This document shows positions 34,052 through 45,437 of a stretch of 64,000 bases of DNA, piece after piece. Source of the stretch: Petaurus breviceps papuanus. Its lineage: Eukaryota > Chordata > Mammalia > Diprotodontia > Petauridae. A program made the position numbers and the translations under genes. Within the stretch, counting starts at the first letter, position 1; every line of letters starts with the position of its first letter. The stretch covers positions 11,939,363 to 12,003,362 of the forward strand of contig JAMXIF010000077.1 of the NCBI GenBank assembly GCA_028583685.1. Reading direction: 5' to 3'. The notes beneath the pieces were generated by a model that was not told the origin of the DNA, did not search any database, and worked only from the letters and a program-made list of their open reading frames with translations.

Positions 34052-34212
34052 ATCATTCTCTTTAAAATCACTATTTTCTTTGACTTTCTGTGAAATGCAA
34101 AGGGTCAAAGGAAACTGATGATTCTGAATTCTTTTCTTTTAACTCCATAGTACACTTAGAATTTCTGCTGTTATATTCACAAAATATAATGTTCTATAGT
34201 TGTTTGTATCCC

Positions 34213-34243
34213 TGAAGACTCAATACTAAATATTGAGTCTTCA
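34213..34243. other. perfect 13-bp hairpin
   Basis: TGAAGACTCAATA and TATTGAGTCTTCA separated by CTAAA. All 13 base pairs match. Just upstream of an L2 fragment. Confidence 0.9.
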
Positions 34244-34257
34244 ATATTAAATACTAA

Positions 34258-34375
34258 CGAGTTAACTCATAAGAATTTATTATATGCCTATGTGCCAAAT
34301 ATTTTACTAAGTACTAATAAAAACAGAAGTAGAATAGTTAGTGGCTTCAGGAGCTTATATTCTAATGAGGGAGGA
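34258..34375 (-). repeat. L2-type LINE tail, minus strand
   Basis: 'atatgcctatgtgccaaata', 'tactaagtactaataaaaac', 'ggagcttatattctaatgag'. Confidence 0.65.
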
Positions 34376-34499
34376 ATTTGCATATATCCAAAATATGCAG
34401 ATATTTTACTTATAAATGCTGATTTATTTGAACTTAAGAGAACTCACATCCTATGCCCCATCTTACTCATTTGCGTAGGAAAGGAGTGATAGATTCTTT

Positions 34500-35985
34500 T
34501 TTAAAAAAATAAATTTTGTGTTGATATTTTCTATCTCATATCACCATAGTATCCCATGTATCCCTCCCCCTCCCATCATGGAGAACCATCCAATATGAAA
34601 AATTGTATTGTTTTAGTGAAAAAAAAAAGTCACACAACTAATTGAAACTTTGAAAAAGTTAAAAAAATGCACAATGTGTAACACCTGTGGACTTGCTAAG
34701 GTAGTTACACCAAGGGGTAGGTTGGAGGCATCTTCTTATAGTTCTATATTTAAGTCCTATTGAATCTGTGTGTGTGTGTGTATGTGTGTGTGTGTGTATT
34801 TTTTTTTTTACTGGTTGTTTTTTGGTATGTGCTTGTTATTTCTATTTACATTGTTGTACAGCTTGTTTTCTTAACTCCACCTACATCACTCTGCATTAGT
34901 TCATATAGGTCTTTCTATGCTTCCATGAATTCATCACTGACATCATTTCTTATAGCACAATAATATTCTATTACATTCATGTACCATAATTTATTTAGTC
35001 ATTCTCATTGGGGTACAGACCTAGTAGTAATATTTTGGGGTCAAAGGGTATGTAGATTTGTATAACTCTTTGGTCACAGTCCCTAATTGCCCTCCAGAAT
35101 GTTTAAACCAATTCATAACTCCACCAACACTGCATTAGTGTCCCCATTTTTCCACATACCCTGAAATATTTTGCTATTTTCCTTTCTTTTGTCTCTTCCA
35201 GTCTTTTGTGAGATGGTACCTCAGAGTTGTTTTAATTTGCACTTCCCTAATTAATAGTGATTTAAAGAACTTTTTTTTAAGTGACTATAGATAGCTTTGA
35301 TTTCTTCATCTGAAAACTGTTTATATCTTCTGATAATTTACCGGTTATGAAAGGATGCATATTCTTATAAATTTGATTCAGTTCTCTATTTATTTGAAAA
35401 ACCAGACTTATCAGAGAAATTTGCTATAAATTTCCCCCCTTTCCTGCTTCCTTTCCTCTCTAGCTTGCATTGGTTCTGTTTGTGCAAAATATTTTTAATT
35501 TGATGTAATAAAAATTTTCCACTTTATAAATATAATGCTATGTCTTATTTGGTCAGAAATCGCCCATTATCCATAAATATGACAGGAAAAATATCCCATG
35601 CTCCCTTAATTTGTTTATACTATCACCCTTTATTTCTAACCATTGTGACCATTTTGACCATATCTCAGTATATTCTTTGGAATGTTGGTCTATACCTAAT
35701 TTCTGCTAAACTACTTTCCAGTTTTTCAGAATTTTTTTTCAATTTGTGATTTCCTGTTTCAAAATCTTAGATCTTTGGGTTTGTCACACACTCAATTACT
35801 ATGGTCATTATGACTTTGTATTGTGTAACTAATCTATTCCATTGATTTACCACTATTTCTTAGTACCAAATTATTTTCATGACTACCACTTTTTAATAAA
35901 GTTTGAGATTTGGTACTGGTAAGCTGCCTTTCTTCACATATTTTTCATTGATTTCCTTGACCTTTTGTTTTTCCAGATGTATGTA
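34500..35985 (-). mobile_element. L1 3' end (ORF2 C-terminus and 3' UTR), minus strand
   Basis: 'atttcttatagcacaataat', 'ggggtcaaagggtatgtaga', 'cagagttgttttaatttgca', 'aatcgcccattatccataaa' and 'tctattccattgatttacca' follow the same order as L1-1 and L1-2. The outermost 3' UTR (34500-34760) differs from the other copies, which points to another L1 subfamily. A (TG)n array lies at 34766-34799. 5'-truncated near 35985. Confidence 0.88.
34766..34799. repeat. (TG)n microsatellite in L1 3' UTR
   Basis: TG units with one TATG interruption, followed by a T run. Confidence 0.95.
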
Positions 35986-35989
35986 TTTT

Positions 35990-36180
35990 ATTTTTAATAT
36001 GCATACATACATACATACATGCATATATAAACAAAATTGTTTCTAAAATTATGTATCTACAATATTACAAATCTAAATATCTATAGATATATGCATATGT
36101 GCCCATTTATATATATGGGTATTTTGTTTTAAAAATAATTTTGACATTTTGTATATATACATATAAACATACTTTTTCTT
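35990..36180. repeat. (CATA)n and AT-rich low complexity
   Basis: CATACATACATACATACATG then looser TATATG units. Confidence 0.85.
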
Positions 36181-36239
36181 TTTTAATTTGGGGATGGAGG
36201 AGAGTAGTAGCTGGGAGGAACAAGAATTGTTTCATGTAA

Positions 36240-36600
36240 AAGATGTAGTATGGAGAAACCAGTGATTGTAAGAGACAAAGGTGCAGAGGAGATGCATTTC
36301 AGGCATGGCTAGCAACCTGTTCAAAAATAAAGAAAAATGATGAGGATTTTTTTTTTTTATGTGCAGGCCAACAATAATGTCAGTATGGTTGGACTAAGGA
36401 GTATTCAAAGAAGAGTGATATGTCAGAAGACAGGAAAAGGACAAAGGGATTAGGATGATTAAAAACAAAATATCTTACATAGAAGTTTATATTTTATGCT
36501 AGATATAAAGAATCACTGGAGTTTACTAAGAAGGGTAGAGAGTAACATGGTCAGACTTGTGCTTTAAAAAAAATCCTTTGACTGCAGACCTAAAAATTAT
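36240..36600 (+). repeat. dispersed repeat R1, copy 2 (family not named)
   Basis: Contains 'gatgcatttcaggcatggct', 'agaagtttatattttatgct', 'aatcactggagtttactaag', 'gtaacatggtcagacttgtg', 'ctttaaaaaaaatccttt', in the same order as 11480-11885. Confidence 0.7.
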
Positions 36601-36637
36601 CAGTCTAATTTTTAAAACTTGAGTTATCATATCATTT

Positions 36638-36651
36638 AAAAGCATCATGAT
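36638..36651. repeat. SINE target-site duplication, left copy
   Basis: AAAAGCATCATGAT, repeated exactly at 37952-37965. Confidence 0.93.
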
Positions 36652-36765
36652 TGGGACAGCTAGGTGATTCAGTGATTAAAAGCACTGGCCCCAGAGTTGG
36701 AAGGACCTGGGATTGGTTCCAGCCTCAGATACTTAACACCCACACAAAATTACTGGTCGTGTAAC

Positions 36766-37911
36766 TGTAATGTAATACCAAGGAAAGGCAACTTCCCAAG
36801 GTTCAAAATACCAGCATAGGCGCTCTCCATTTTATTCAGTGACCAACCAAGAACTGAGACGATCAAAATATGACATCATTCAAAATACAGCATTTACTAA
36901 GGGTGATTAAATAATCTCCAAGTACTACCCCACCCCAGGACCTTCCAATCATTCAATCAATTACAAAGTCCCTGTTCTAAATACTTCTCCACCCCTAGGC
37001 TATACCTTCATTTAGTCCACCACAAAGCCCCTCTTCTCAAATGGTGATTAGTTTCCAAACATAAGTAAAGTACATTCACTTGTTCAACCATAGAACACAA
37101 AAAGGTCAAAAGTTCCCCACCCCTGGGTCACAATTGAATCTACCCCAGAGTTACATCAAGTTTAAGCACAGCACTTAATACCCAAATGGAGGTCTTTTCT
37201 TCATCTTGACAAGAGGCAAGTTCTCAGCAATCTTAGTTCCTGGGGAGACAAGGCTTAGCAAGGCCACAAGATACATTGCCAGTCTCTTCATTAATTCATC
37301 CTCTGTCTGTAGAACAGTCCTAGAACCCCTGAAAACATTAGCAAAACCCTCTCCCAGGATTTCTGTAAACATACAACAAGAAAATCCTTCTTCAGGGCTT
37401 TTGAACCAACAGAAAGGTTCCAAGACCCCTGCAACAACAGCACTGTCCTTCACCAGTGGACAGTATTCACTCTCTGTCTGCAGGACAGTCTCAGGGCTTC
37501 TTAACCAAAAGCCAGGTTCCAGGACTTCTTCGACAGGACAGTCTTTCACCAGTGGACAAATCTGGCAAAACAACATCAGAACAGACAGACAAAGTACCAG
37601 CAAAACAGCCATGTCTCCTCAGTCCTTGGCAGCTCAGGGGGCAGGTCTCAAAAGTCCAGGGCGATTCAAAGTGGCCCCAGCAATCCTTCTCAGTCTCTCC
37701 CTCTGCCTCCACGAGGTGCTGCTTCCAAAAAGTTCTTCTGCCTCTCTCTTGTCTCTCCAAATCTATGTCACCAGCTCCTCCCAGTTCAGGACTTTCTTTT
37801 CACATCAACAAGTCCATCCCACAGGTGGGATTAACAAGCTCTGGGTTTTACAACAATCGGTTTGAAAACCAAGCCAATACAGGGGAATCTTTAATTGCCT
37901 TTACTATCACA
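36766..37911 (-). mobile_element. solo LTR, family A (ERV-type, fossil)
   Basis: 1,146 bp with TG...CA ends (TGTAATGTAA... and ...ACTATCACA) and a perfect 5-bp duplication GTAAC at 36761-36765 and 37912-37916. Orientation is minus because AATAAA occurs on that strand (36831-36836) about 65 bp before the end. There is no internal gag, pol or env and no second LTR, so it is a solo LTR. The 5-bp stagger is compatible with an ERVL-like integrase. It sits in a SINE, so it is younger than that SINE. Clean ends and duplication suggest moderate age. Confidence 0.88.
37175..37612 (-). other. open frame inside LTR A, coding status unknown
   Basis: 145 codons within the LTR, in the same direction as its AATAAA. 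The start MAVLLVLCLSVLMLFC looks like a signal peptide, and ATG lies in a favourable context (GAGACATGG). The body holds two diverged repeats, CPLVKD twice, LEP followed by a W-containing block twice, and TVLQTE twice. I recognise no family. MMTV carries a superantigen frame in its LTR, but only the position is comparable. The frame could simply be left over from tandem duplication in the LTR. No second copy is in the window for comparison. Confidence 0.35.
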
Positions 37912-38639
37912 GTAACCTTGGGCAAGTTACTTTACCCCAATTACTTTAAAAAAAAGCATCATGATGTCATTATCAATCATATAAGTATATTGGGAATCTG
38001 GAAGGCTTATATTGCATAAGCTTGAGCAACCGGTTTAACTTTGCTTAGCTTTAGTTTCTTCATTTGAACATGATCATAATAATTTTCTTAACTCCACAAG
38101 GTGGTTATATGACTCCAGTGAGATAATGTATGGAGAGATTTGTGAATTTTTGCATGCTTTCTAAATTTCAGTCCTTGTTATGTTAGCTTTTGCCAGGCGT
38201 CAACTTGTTATCTGTGATAAAAAACAAATACACTCAAGGAAAAAGTTCACTATTCTTTTAGATAACTGGTTAGTAACTATTTTAGTTTTTATAAAGTTTA
38301 TATAAATTGAAAATTTAGTTTTTATAATGATCTATCTCTATTGAGAATTTATAGAGCGTGCTAAAATGATTATAGTCATTTCTTGTTCCAACATGGTCAC
38401 CAAAAATGAACTGCCGACATTAATTTCCAGTGCATGTTTCTTTCACAAATTAAATATATTGGATTCCCCATATTTCTGGACTTTCTTTATTCAAAGTCAT
38501 CATTTACCTCCATCTATATTAATCATTTAAAAATAAAATCAAGACAAAAGAGCAATTCATTTTGTTCTTACTGTTGTAATGTTTTGCTTTCTCCCTATTC
38601 AACTTCCCCCAGAATAATGCCTGGTTAAAAACAATTTGT

Positions 38640-38912
38640 TCCAACATCCATGAAGGTAGTGAAGCACATGCTTTCAAGCACTTAGAGCTTAGTCAGACAT
38701 CGAAGATAACAAGCTCATTCACTGCATCCTAGGTCATTGCTAGTCATCTTGACTTTTGTCTTGACACTTGACTTCAATGACTCCGGAAGATAGAGATTGA
38801 TGGTTTTGTGCAACTCTGCCTTACTTACATCCAATTCATGCACAAGTTAAGACATCAACTCATGATGACATTGATTCTCTTTGAAAATAAAGCTTGAAAA
38901 ACAAAAAATTCA
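38640..38912 (+). repeat. dispersed repeat R2, copy 1 (family not named)
   Basis: Shares order and sequence with 57425-57690: 'gtagtgaagcacatgctttc', 'agtcagacatcgaagataac', 'gcatcctaggtcattgctag', 'caactctgccttactt', 'catgatgacattgattctct', then 'gaaaataaagcttgaa'. About 270 bp. It resembles a marsupial dispersed repeat, but I cannot name it safely. Confidence 0.75.
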
Positions 38913-38924
38913 CATCCCCAATTT

Positions 38925-39065
38925 GTGTTAGAGCCTGATTTATGTTGATTATCTCCAGTTTATCTTGTATTTACCTTGTTTGCACAGAATTGTTTTCCTA
39001 TTGTCTCCCAACTAGTCTATGAGTTTGTTTACATCAGGGAATAATCTTGCCTTTGTGTCTTGCAG
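38925..39065 (+). repeat. L2-type LINE 3' end
   Basis: 'ttatcttgtatttaccttgt', 'gtctcccaactagtctatga', 'ttgcctttgtgtcttgcag'. Confidence 0.55.
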
Positions 39066-39109
39066 TCTGTAGCTTCCTTCAAGCTTCAGCTCTACTTTCT
39101 CCTTCTATA

Positions 39110-39215
39110 GCAACCATTCAGTCAGTGAGTTAATAAGCATTTATTAGGCACTCTGTTCCAGGCACTGTACTGAGCTATACCAATACAAAGAAAGTTAGCA
39201 GTACAAGAAAGGCTT
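39110..39215 (-). repeat. L2-type LINE tail, minus strand
   Basis: 'taataagcatttattaggca', 'ttccaggcactgtactgagc', 'taccaatacaaagaaag'. Confidence 0.75.
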
Positions 39216-41249
39216 CTCATAACTTTTCTTGTCCCAGAAATCAATGTATTGGGGTTGTACACCATGCAGCATGCACAGCATTTCCTCGTTTAGGTAACAC
39301 CCTGAAGAATTGGAAAAAAGGGTTCATGGTTCAAAAGGACTAAATGGTTACAAACAACCCCAAAGGACTGAATGACCATGGAATTCTATGGATGTTATAG
39401 CTCTTCAACCCAAAAAGCGAGTCCGAGGTGCTTTTTGCTTGATTGTTTTGTTTGGGGATTTATTGTTTGCTTGTCTGTTGTTTTAGCACAATATAGTTAG
39501 GGTAGGTCATGTGGGACTCTGGAAGAAAAACAAAAGAAGAGAAAGGAGAGGTACCAGTCATCCCACAATAATGACATGTAACAGGGGCAGTAGTTGGTGC
39601 TGTTCAGATTTATAGGTCCTTTCTTTAAGAGCATGGAATACATCCATCTGGGTGGACAATCTGTGAGGATGTACCCTCCCCCAGTAATAGAAGTAAGGAG
39701 ATAAACAAGCACTCTGAAAGCAGAACAATGGGAGCACTCTGCCCTAGCCTAGCCTTACTTTAATTTTTCTTTTTTTCTTAAATTTATTATTTTAATTAAT
39801 ACATTTGATGAAGTCTATATTATTTTTCATAAAACTCTGTGGTGAATTCTTATTTTACTGGGTATTCCTTTGCTTCAAAAGGATAAAATTGGAGCCACAA
39901 AAGGTGACCTTTCTTAGCACAGGGCTGTGAACTCAAACTCTCAGTCCACCATTATAAAATTCTGCTCTCCATCTAGAAGCACAAAAAATGAGTCTTTTCA
40001 AAACTCCCCTTCTAAATGGAGAATGACTGTGATTACAGGAATAAAGCTATCTCTTCAATGCTAGTCCAGGTTATTATATTTTTGGCTAAGTATTTGAGTC
40101 AGCTGAGTACTAAAGGACTTCGGTACATTGGAGTACCAAAACAATCTTCTTCACAGCCCTTTAACCCCAAGATGGCGGTAGAGGAGAGACTGCATCAGTT
40201 TTAAAAGGAGAGATAGATTGTCTTTATCCTGTGACCAATAGGTCTCTTTCACTAGACTTCCCCAGAGGGGTCAGTTGAGGAACAGTGCCTTTGCCATAGC
40301 CTTGACAGCATGGCATCCATCACCTCATGGCAACTAAAGCAATGAATCACAAGGTCCCTGACTCCCTTTATAGGCTTGGAATATAGAAGTCCACAGGGCT
40401 AATTCAAGGTGGACTTTCCCAACCTTAGAGGCAATCTGATAAATCCAAGAGGTTTCAAGGTTCGAGAGTAACAGGAAGAAAAACAAAAGCAGCAACATCC
40501 AAAGCAAAGCAAAACAAGAAAAGAAACAAGGAAAGTGGGTTATAGAAATTTAATGAATAAGAAGAGAGGGAATATTAGGGCTCAAGATGTATATTATGTT
40601 TAGTTGTCTTTTAATAAAGGAGGACATTATCATGGGATCCTTAGTAGCTAGCTGGAGAGTCATCCTCTTCTGGCCTTTAAGATGAAGGAAAGGGAAGAAA
40701 AAGAACACTAAAAAAGGGTTTGGGGAGGTGCTTATTGTACATGAACAGCCACAATTGGATGAGATATATAGACAAAGATATAGAAAGAGACTGGGGTGGG
40801 GGTTGTAGGGTGGTGTAGAGTACTGAAATGATTGAAACTCAAATAGATATTTTGTCTATGTAAAGACCTGAATGTTTATGCCTATATTAAATGGGGGCTT
40901 GGTTGATAAATGGCAATTGAAAAGACATGAAGAGCATCAAATGAGCCTACTATGTACAGGTTTTTGTTCTGCTTCTTCCTTCAAATTGGGATTTTTATTA
41001 TACTTTTTTATTGATCCAGGGGATGGTTATAAAATTATTATTTACTTGGCTCATTAATAAGCTCTATATTTTTAAAAAGTGATTTATCTCAGAATTATTT
41101 TTAACTTTAACCTTGAAGGTCTTAGATAGTAAATAAGGAAAAAAAATACTTTCTAGTGGGAAAATTTCAAAGAATATGCCCAGGTTTTTGAAGAAGAAAA
41201 AAAACCTTTGAAAGGATAATTTAAATTGATACCTTTATATGAAGAGACT
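39216..41249. other. no repeat family recognised
   Basis: 2 kb of unique-looking sequence. No frame beyond 71 codons and no domain. A short A-rich run lies near 40475-40530. Confidence 0.45.
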
Positions 41250-41420
41250 GAATACATCATATTTACCAAAATAATAATAATGATAATAATAACATAATAG
41301 CAAGAATTTATGTAGCTCTATATGTTTTGCATAGAACTTGATAAACATTATTTTATTTTATCCTCAAGTCAATCCTTTGAAGTAAGGATTATTGTCCCCA
41401 TTTCACAGATAAGTAATTCC
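41250..41420 (-). repeat. MIR-type SINE part, minus strand
   Basis: 'taataataatgataataata', 'agaatttatgtagctctata', 'cattattttattttatcctc', 'attgtccccatttcacagat'. The head is missing. Confidence 0.8.
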
Positions 41421-41474
41421 TTTTAATTAGATTCCTGAAGAAACTTTGTCTGAAGGTTTTCTATTCAAATAAAT

Positions 41475-41540
41475 CATTATTGTTATGATGATGATGATGG
41501 TGGTGATGGTGGTGGTTGTGGTGGTGGTGATAGTGATTTT
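41475..41540. repeat. (GAT/GGT)n triplet microsatellite
   Basis: GAT units passing into GGT units. Confidence 0.93.
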
Positions 41541-41694
41541 AATCATGCCCTTATTATAGAACTGATAACAGTATGTGGCCCATAACTAGCACTTTGAGCA
41601 CTGGGGCTCAATTGGCCATTTTGTTCAGGAGTAAGGGAGAGACCTTAGGAAACCCAAGTCATATTCCTGAGGAAAAGTAGGATTAGAGGGTCAT

Positions 41695-41900
41695 AGGTTC
41701 ATAGGTTCTTACATTTAAAACTTTAAATGAGAAATCATTGAGCACAAACTTCTCATTTTCATACCTGAGAAAGATGAGGCTAGAATGGGTAAGTTATTCA
41801 TGGAAAAATCAGTAATAAATATCTGAAATGGAATTTGAAAGAGATATTCCTGAATTTAAATGCAAAACTTTCCTGTACACAATGCTATCCCTCCCAACAA
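41695..41900 (-). repeat. MIR/THER-like SINE, minus strand
   Basis: 'ggtcataggttcataggttc', 'cttctcattttcatacctga', 'ctgaaatggaatttgaaaga', 'cacaatgctatccctccc'. Degenerate. Confidence 0.6.
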
Positions 41901-41904
41901 AGTT

Positions 41905-44900
41905 GAGGAGAAATTTACCTGGAGTATATCAAAATAGGAAAGAAGTTTTATTTTCAAAATAATAATTTTTCTTGAAAGACAGATGCCATACTTAGTTTTT
42001 GTTTTGTTTTGTTTTAGATTTTTTTTTTAGTTTTAAATATAGCTAAAGGAATATAAGTCCACCATACAATATTTGTGCTTTTAAGTCCCTCTGGCCCCAT
42101 CTTAGTTGTGGCTTTGAAAATACAGGCTCAGTAAATACTCATTGATTCAACTTGAGAAATGTGCATATCTAATAATACAACACAAACTCTCGCCTAGCTC
42201 TAAAGTTGCCTTTTCTATATGGTACAATCCGCATCTGCTTCCAACTCTTCTGGTTTTCCCTTATGTCTTTAACGTGAAAGCAATAGAGAAGGCAAAATGC
42301 AATCAATAACTGTGAATTAAAGAAAAAAATGTGCCATGGAATTTGTGAAATGTATTTCTGCAATTTCTTAAATGCTCTGTAACTCAATAATAACCATCAA
42401 AACTTTATTAGTTTTATTCTGTTTTGGCTATAAATGAGTTTGTTTCCTCTTATATCACTCATAGCCACATTCCCTACCATATTAGTTCTTAGTAATTAAT
42501 GTAATGATGATGGCCTTTACCTACAAATAATTATGGGAGACAAGCACAAACCATTCCTCTAATTAATGATTTCTTTTAATACCCTTAGAAAACTCAATCC
42601 CTCTTTCCTATTATTTTTTTAATGAGATTAGTAACTCAATTACTTAAGGTTCTCATTATTGATGAAAAAAAAATCTCAGTGCTATAATAATTTCAGAAAT
42701 TTGTTTTCTCCCCCATACTTACAGGATTTTAGTTTTTTTTTCAATCTATGACTATAGGGAAAGGCAATGATGGAAAATAATAATAATAGTAAAAATAGTA
42801 TATCTTAGATTTCTTAAATATTTGATTTAAAATTGAAGTAAAAACACCGTGTACAAGAGTGTAGCATTAGACCAAATTTAGAATTTGTGTCCACTGCTAA
42901 TTTTTTTTCTGGATTTGCTTTTATAAATCATGTTCAGCTTATCAGTATGATTTGGCTTGCAGAGGAATGATCATTCCTGAAGGCAAAACTGTCCTATTTT
43001 AAAAGGCAAGATAAATAGATGTGTCTGAAACAGCATTATATTATCGTCTATAATCAGGTAAGCATCTCCAGTCTATTCAAAGTAAACAAATGAACTCAGT
43101 CTCATAAACTGACCAATGTCTCCTGGCATGTCTAGGTTTTCAACCAAATTCAAGTTAACATAAAGAGAGATTCAACAGAAAAAAAAATCTTTTAAATAAG
43201 CCCCTTGCCCCCAAAACAATAAAAAGGAACTGGTTCTGACATGTCATTTATCAAGCTTTGAAATTTCTACTATTATAAACAAAAGAGGAGAAAGAAACAA
43301 AAGTAAATGGATATTATGAATGCTGCCTTGGAGGGAAAAATTCTTTGGACAAAATATGTATTGCCATAATGTGAGTATACACTCCTAAACTACATATTTG
43401 CTCATTAAACTGCTACATCCCTAAAATAATTAAAGCTATTGCAATTATAAAGAATACTTAAGAAACCCCTAAATGCTAGGAAAGACAGTTCCTGGACTGT
43501 TTGCATTGTTACATCTTCTAAGTAATCATACTTCTTCATTTATATATAAATTAAGTGCTCAAAAATCCAGAATGCAGTGGCTAGGGGGGAATAAAAACTG
43601 AAATAAAGTTAGCTAGAAATGTTGAGCATATACTTTTTGTCTACCATATATCCTAATGTTTACCCCATTGCTTGACAATATTTATCCCTCTTTTCTTTAT
43701 AATCTGTCTTTTGGCTAGATACTCACTGGAAAAAAAAATCTCCATTTAAATAAGGTTGTTATGCAAACCCACAATGATAGAATATTTAAAGGTGCATCAT
43801 GTCACTGCAGTGTGAGATAAGGTTGGAGTTTTCAACCTTTAGTGTTTTTTTACAAAATAGATTCCTGCCTGTTTTTAATATCAAAATAGAGTTCTTTCTT
43901 CATGAGTTTTCTCATTCCTCCCAATAATAGTCTGAAAAAGTAAACTATTATTTATGAAAAAGTATCAATTGAATGCTATGAGCCTTGGGGGATTGGTTCC
44001 TAACATCAGAAGTATTTAGTTTCTTCCTCAAGAAAATGATGGACTCATTGAGGGCATTTTAAAAATGCATTTCTTTACCATTTGAATTTTATTCCATCTA
44101 TTGAATACCAAAAACTTCCCAGTGTTATTCTCAAAGCCACTGGATACATTTAGCTAACTATGCTAATTTTAAACACATAATAGACTACAGCATTTCCTTT
44201 GAAGTCATTCAGCCCTGTTCCATGAAAGGGTATTTGGCTGTGTTTTCAACCTCCTACTCTTGACCTTAGACACTGGGTATTGTTGAACCAGTCCAGTTGA
44301 TAGTTCCCTTATAAATATCTGAATGCTCCAATTCATAGCAACTTTTTAATTTGATAAAATAACATTCTTCTTTCTCCTGATTCCCTATTCAGCTTGGATT
44401 TGTACTTGTTGGACTGAGGTAGGAGGGAGAGTGCAAATGGAAACTGACCTTGCAATTAGTTAAGGCAGATTCTCATGAAACTCTCCAATTATAGCCAATT
44501 TGTATTCAGGCCTAGCTACAAAGCACAACCCTAATTAGTGCAACTGTTTGGAAAAACTTAAAGAATACCTGGCTGCCCTCTGCCCCCAGCAAATGTTAGC
44601 CACTCTTTCTCACAGGGGGACTAGGACTCTCCATCAAATACTTGAAAAATAATAGGAAACAGGAAACTACTGAAAATAATATCAATGCAAAAAATTCTCT
44701 TTTTAATATATGCCAAGCAGCTGAATGGGTTAATTTATTCCTTAAATATTTCATACATTCACATGTAATAAATATATATGCAAATACATATAAACAGAAA
44801 TATGCATTTATGTATAGATGTATATACATATATTATACAAATTATTCCTTGAGATGCATAGTGGTCTAACGGGTATGTACCTAGCTATATATATATTTTT

Positions 44901-45436
44901 TTCTGTTATATTACAATTCTTACCATTTATTCTAAATAAGTCCCAGACATTTTGTTTGTCATCTGGTACTATACAATTCCTTATTTAAAGCAGTGCAAGA
45001 AAGTATTTACTATAAGATATTAATAATTTTCAGGACATCTGTTACATTGCCACCACCTCCACCAGCCCCAGACAATAGTCATGAAATATTCTTTTTTCCC
45101 CAGACTCCTCCCCTTATTTCTAAATGTACATATGCCTTTCATATGGCAAATAATCAGTCAAGCTTCCCTTTGTAAGAAGTCACCACTTGCTTCTACAAAT
45201 GTACCCCTGACAACCCAGAAGTAGTTATTTGGGTACTTGAAAAACAGGATGGCACAAGATTCATTCCTAAACAAATCACTTGGACCATGGAAGCTTATAA
45301 GGGGTTGAGGAATTTCCCCTGAGGCACCTGCTAGGATGTCACTCTTTTGTCTCAGTGTACATTTGAATTCAGTGAAATTATTCCCATAGCATTTCTTTAT
45401 ACTGAAGGATATTTCCCAGGTGAATGTATCTTATAT
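41905..45436. other. repeat-poor stretch
   Basis: 3.5 kb in which I recognise no interspersed repeat, only a TA-rich patch at about 44760-44905 and short homopolymers. No coding frame above 77 codons. Such gaps between retroelements can mark conserved non-coding DNA, but this cannot be judged from one sequence. Confidence 0.5.
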
Positions 45437-45437
45437 A

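Larger units (their letters stand above)
36652..37951 (+). repeat. tRNA-derived SINE split by a solo LTR
   Basis: The head and body are at 36652-36765 ('gggacagctaggtgattcag', 'ggttccagcctcagatac') and the end is at 37912-37951 ('cttgggcaagttactttacc', A tail). The 14-bp duplication around the whole block shows that the two halves were one insertion. A relative of family S, closer to the common marsupial SINE consensus. Confidence 0.93.

Noticed and set aside
37206-37865. 219-codon plus-strand frame, the longest in the window
   Set aside because: It lies antisense to the LTR A sequence and its polyadenylation signal. It is serine-rich without a domain and overlaps a second plus frame (37456-38019). 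It looks like a shadow of the LTR composition.
37456-38019. 187-codon plus-strand frame
   Set aside because: It runs from inside the LTR across its edge into the SINE and beyond, so it cannot be one ancestral gene.
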